A stretch of 8,127 nucleotides of DNA, taken from the NCBI GenBank assembly GCA_964360145.1, contig CAYHWW010000152.1, positions 1-8,127 of the forward strand. Direction: 5' to 3'. A program made the translations under genes and the position numbers. The notes beneath the pieces are model-generated. The model was not told the origin of the DNA. It searched no databases and saw only the letters and a list, made by a program, of their open reading frames with translations. This DNA comes from CAYHWW01 sp964360145 (GTDB lineage: Bacteria > Bdellovibrionota > UBA1018 > CAYHWW01). Of this stretch, positions 6,601-8,127 are shown in pieces. Every line of letters begins with the position of its first letter. The stretch's first letter is position 1.

Positions 6601-8127
6601 CTCGGGGGAACCTGATGCACACGAGTATTTTCGGTTTTGGCCACGACGTGAATATCGCGTACGAATCCGTGTATAACCAGCCCACGCGTATTGTGGACGC
6701 AAATGATAATGCGACGGATATTAGTTACGATGAGTTTGGAAATCTCATCCAGATTACCGGCGCACGGAGCGCCCGTACTAACTTTAGTTACTTTGCAAAT
6801 GGGCTCTTGCGCACGGTGCAAGACGCGCTGAACCACACGACGATCTACGAGGTGGACATGCGCGGCAATACGAGCGCGGTCATTGACGCAGACGGTAAAC
6901 GTACGACGTTCACCCGAGACGCGGCAGGCAACGTCACCCGGGTGCGGGACGCAAAGGGCCGCGATGTCATCATGGCCTATGACAGCATGAATCGGCTGAC
7001 GTCGGTCACAGACGCGGCAGGCGGCGGCACCGAGTACACGTATACGCCCACGAGCAAGATCGCGACGATCCGGGATGCGAAGAACCAGACGACGACGTTT
7101 ACGTATAACTTGCGTGATTTTTTGGTGCGCGTTACGAACCCGACGGGACAAGTGGAGAGTTATACGTATGACCCTGATGGTCGGCTTCTCAGCCGCATCA
7201 AGCACGATGGTATAGTGATCACCTTCACCTATAACGCAGCGGGCGAACTGACAACGAAGACGGCGCCAGGCAATGCTACGCAGTATTATTATGATCCCGC
7301 TGGCGTTTTCAATAGAGTGACTGATTTAGATTCTGATGTGCAGATGATCTACGACGTATCTGGGTTGCTCACCAGTTTGAATCAAACCACGGCGGGCACC
7401 GATGCGATCACCTATACGCGAGATGCGACGGGGCGGAAGATGCGGATGCGATTCGGTGCCAATGTTGACGTGCAGTATCTCTACACGGCAACGAACATCG
7501 TCGACGAGATCCGCGCTGGTTTCTTCGGACACAGCTACGTGTGGCGGCAGGAGCTTGACTTGCTCGGCAGACCGACGAAGCAGGTGCTGCCGAACGAGGT
7601 GGAGACGCGGTTTTCTTATGACAACGTATCCCGGGTCACCGAGATGGTGAACGAGCTGACGACGCCCTCTCGCATCATCTCGAAGTTCACGCACACCTAC
7701 GACGAGGTGGGCAACCGCACGTCGCGTAAAGAGGTCGTTGGCGGCTTTGCAGGGGCAGGCGGCGCAACGGACGGTGTCGACACTGCGTATCAATACGATT
7801 TGCTGGATCGGCTCACTTCAGCCACGCATCCGCAGGAGCAGTTCGCCTACGACGCGGTGGGTAATCGCACGGAGCATGGGCAGAATTATAACACGCTCAA
7901 TCAGCTGCTCAGCGACGGAAAGTTCACGTACACCTTCGACCTGAACGGCAACCGCACGTCGAAGCGCGACGTCGTTACGAACGAGGTCACCGACTACTTC
8001 TGGGACAGCGATGATCAGCTGCGGCAGGTGAATATCAAGAACAGCGCGGGTAGCATTATCAAGATCGTGCGGTTCAAATATGATGGCTTAGGGCGCAGGA
8101 CCGAAAAGCAGTTCCAGGACAATGAGG
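3606..8127 (+). CDS. Exported RHS/YD-repeat protein, 3' end beyond window
   Basis: The frame is open from the ATG to the last base: 1507 codons and no stop. Residues 1-29 form a typical Sec signal peptide (basic start, Leu/Ala core, cleavage after A27-R28-A29). Next come an uncharacterised beta-rich segment (about 30-110), an Arg-rich coiled coil (112-176), an Ig-like domain resembling He_PIG (about 187-283; strands LGDRIRFIVRATD and FTFSASDG), and a carboxypeptidase-regulatory-like domain (about 290-411; TFTDAEGRFRLTGVPGG). Residues 412-555 form a region often seen before RHS shells (LTLPNRDGLPPGGEANLWSL, GGIRANDWHFIMGPP). Shell entry follows, with GGQRGLTLHYHSQRA, then FGAGWTLEGLDR around W720 and KGDGGSRYF at about 740-748. 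From about 786 to the end it is YD repeats such as YEYDSADRLSRITDP and FKYDGLGRRTEK. RHS/YD repeats form a hollow beta cage around a C-terminal cargo, often a toxin. The core cap motif and any tip are not visible, so cargo and function are open. Family assignment is very secure. Being exported by Sec argues against a typical PAAR/VgrG type VI effector. Confidence 0.93.
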   Translation, partial: MKPIAMNFKASLFALAALTAALTVSVARAVDFIAVDDERPTLRYQEGEHAHFAVRALTTPSETGWRLVVEGQYPDRDHTIAPYSGEGSSRLVFHTPALTVGEQEFAAVAILENQRLRQSLAGQRDEARRRIAALSERVVRARDPAQRATLTRALNRERAALTALETRYAQARRIVQRIPRRITVGFPAGATAPRLQLIGDQALDLGDRIRFIVRATDPNGDALALSVGPLPLPPGMLFDPETAIFEYRPTAVNVGTRPFTFSASDGRESARETINITVRGPTPDAPTELSGQVLDTNSFIGGGGPAVIAVRSLDTRRKLRKGDFSTLAQNERPVVHARIRLMGTGLETFTDAEGRFRLTGVPGGSQIFDIDPSAAEAAPDGSGYAGFREEIKLIDGVNNVVTRPFFIPRVESISLTPVSPTAVTTVNNPRIGAKFEIQPGTARNSDDGTAFTGSISISEVPESLAPASMPTNLQPGLVITIQPIGVRYTTPMRLTLPNRDGLPPGGEANLWSLNAELGIFEIVGRARVSTDGQRIETFEGGIRANDWHFIMGPPTIMDGPLDSSTVEDPFSEAVACIGSTTSYGCGALSIFHNFGGYRTLGGQRGLTLHYHSQRAYQGPVVLGADAKMGRTIMIPPLVSLELRVSGVATRQIYTNSSVLQPLIGEHFRQAMKFSFPDLETGVYPYDVMVRNHYGQSSIGASVSGTFMVHSETTSAFGAGWTLEGLDRARTVGSSSILITKGDGGSRYFVWDSTVDTFVTPKGEFSTLTRDGSGLQWRWKGGTVVRFDNRGFQRSVTDRNGNSTVYEYDSADRLSRITDPVGLFTNFAYGADGKLVAVTDPAGHVTLFDHNEASDLVGIRNADGTEREFYYNVRHLLAAQIAENGATTQYQYDAYGRNTGAMLEGGATRSIIAADARGVLDPAVEVGTPDHPAPLYLSKDIMGEYLDASGRVTKVLTDRFGRETIRIDGLGRTIRTERDISGLPLRVYDRGRVTDNEYDTRGNLMHTSIFGFGHDVNIAYESVYNQPTRIVDANDNATDISYDEFGNLIQITGARSARTNFSYFANGLLRTVQDALNHTTIYEVDMRGNTSAVIDADGKRTTFTRDAAGNVTRVRDAKGRDVIMAYDSMNRLTSVTDAAGGGTEYTYTPTSKIATIRDAKNQTTTFTYNLRDFLVRVTNPTGQVESYTYDPDGRLLSRIKHDGIVITFTYNAAGELTTKTAPGNATQYYYDPAGVFNRVTDLDSDVQMIYDVSGLLTSLNQTTAGTDAITYTRDATGRKMRMRFGANVDVQYLYTATNIVDEIRAGFFGHSYVWRQELDLLGRPTKQVLPNEVETRFSYDNVSRVTEMVNELTTPSRIISKFTHTYDEVGNRTSRKEVVGGFAGAGGATDGVDTAYQYDLLDRLTSATHPQEQFAYDAVGNRTEHGQNYNTLNQLLSDGKFTYTFDLNGNRTSKRDVVTNEVTDYFWDSDDQLRQVNIKNSAGSIIKIVRFKYDGLGRRTEKQFQDNE
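3939..4133 (+). other. Arg-rich coiled-coil segment of the RHS protein
   Basis: Residues 112-176 (LENQRLRQSLAGQRDEARRR onward) are strongly helical, with Leu/Ala/Ile heptad-like spacing and many Arg and Glu residues. A short DPAQ break near 143-146 suggests two helices, possibly a hairpin. The segment has no proline apart from that break and ends at P179. It sits between two beta-rich regions, so it looks like an inserted helical hairpin or an oligomerisation stalk. This is read by eye from the translation; no coiled-coil predictor was run. Confidence 0.7.
5961..8127 (+). repeat. YD-repeat (RHS) array, roughly twenty units, truncated at the window edge
   Basis: Protein-level repeats of about 20-22 residues follow the pattern Tyr-Asp/Asn, two residues, Gly or Asp/Asn, Arg/Asn/Lys, Leu, then often TDP or a variant and G..T. 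Clear units include YEYDSADRL (about 805), YQYDAYGRN, NEYDTRGNL, ISYDEFGNL, TRDAAGNVTRV, AYDSMNRLTSVTD, YTYDPDGRL, YYYDPAGVF, FSYDNVSRV, YQYDLLDRL, FAYDAVGNR and FKYDGLGRR (Y1492). Regularity is interrupted around 6340-6430 by a non-repeat insert (near VGTPDHPAPLYLSKD). The repeats are diverged at DNA level, apart from short identities such as GGCAACCGCACGTCG at 7710-7724 and 7947-7961, which encode GNRTS. The array builds the RHS shell wall. Confidence 0.92.

Noticed and set aside
6555..7205. 216-codon minus-strand open frame opposite the YD repeats
   Set aside because: The plus strand encodes regular YD repeats throughout. The antisense translation only reflects the complement of the repeated codons.
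5961..8127. CRISPR array or DNA-level tandem repeats
   Set aside because: The regularity is at protein level (about 20-residue YD units). DNA identity between units is short and irregular, and there are no constant repeats with unique spacers.

Overview
The window holds two long plus-strand genes in tandem and almost nothing else. The first (69-3602) encodes a 1177-residue, probably exported protein made of four LamG/concanavalin-A-like lectin domains alternating with three immunoglobulin-like linkers. The second starts three bases after the first one's stop codon (ATG at 3606) and stays open to the last base. Its 1507 visible residues form an exported RHS/YD-repeat protein whose C-terminal end lies beyond the window.

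The organism is a GC-rich bacterium. Both N-termini are hydrophobic; the second is a clear Sec-type signal peptide. Giant LamG proteins and RHS proteins with Ig-like and carboxypeptidase-regulatory-like N-terminal domains are common in Gram-negative phyla with large genomes (Verrucomicrobiota, Planctomycetota, Myxococcota, Acidobacteriota and relatives). That placement rests on family knowledge and style. Nothing in the window fixes the taxon.

Layout: 1-68 is a short AT-rich leader ending in a good ribosome binding site. 69-3602 is the LamG/Ig protein, with a repeat period of about 310 residues. 3603-3605 is the gene junction, with no room for a terminator. 3606-5260 encodes the RHS leader: signal peptide, Arg-rich coiled coil, Ig-like domain, regulatory-like beta domain and a conserved pre-shell region. 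About 5260-5960 encodes the entry to the RHS shell. About 5960-8127 is the YD-repeat array, cut by the window edge. Local GC falls from about 75% in parts of the RHS leader to about 52% in the shell part of the same reading frame.

The tight spacing suggests co-transcription and coupled translation. A reasonable inference is a cell-surface or secreted pair: a multivalent glycan- or matrix-binding lectin made together with a large RHS shell protein that may carry a variable or toxic C-terminal tip. The tip, and any immunity gene, would lie downstream and cannot be assessed here.
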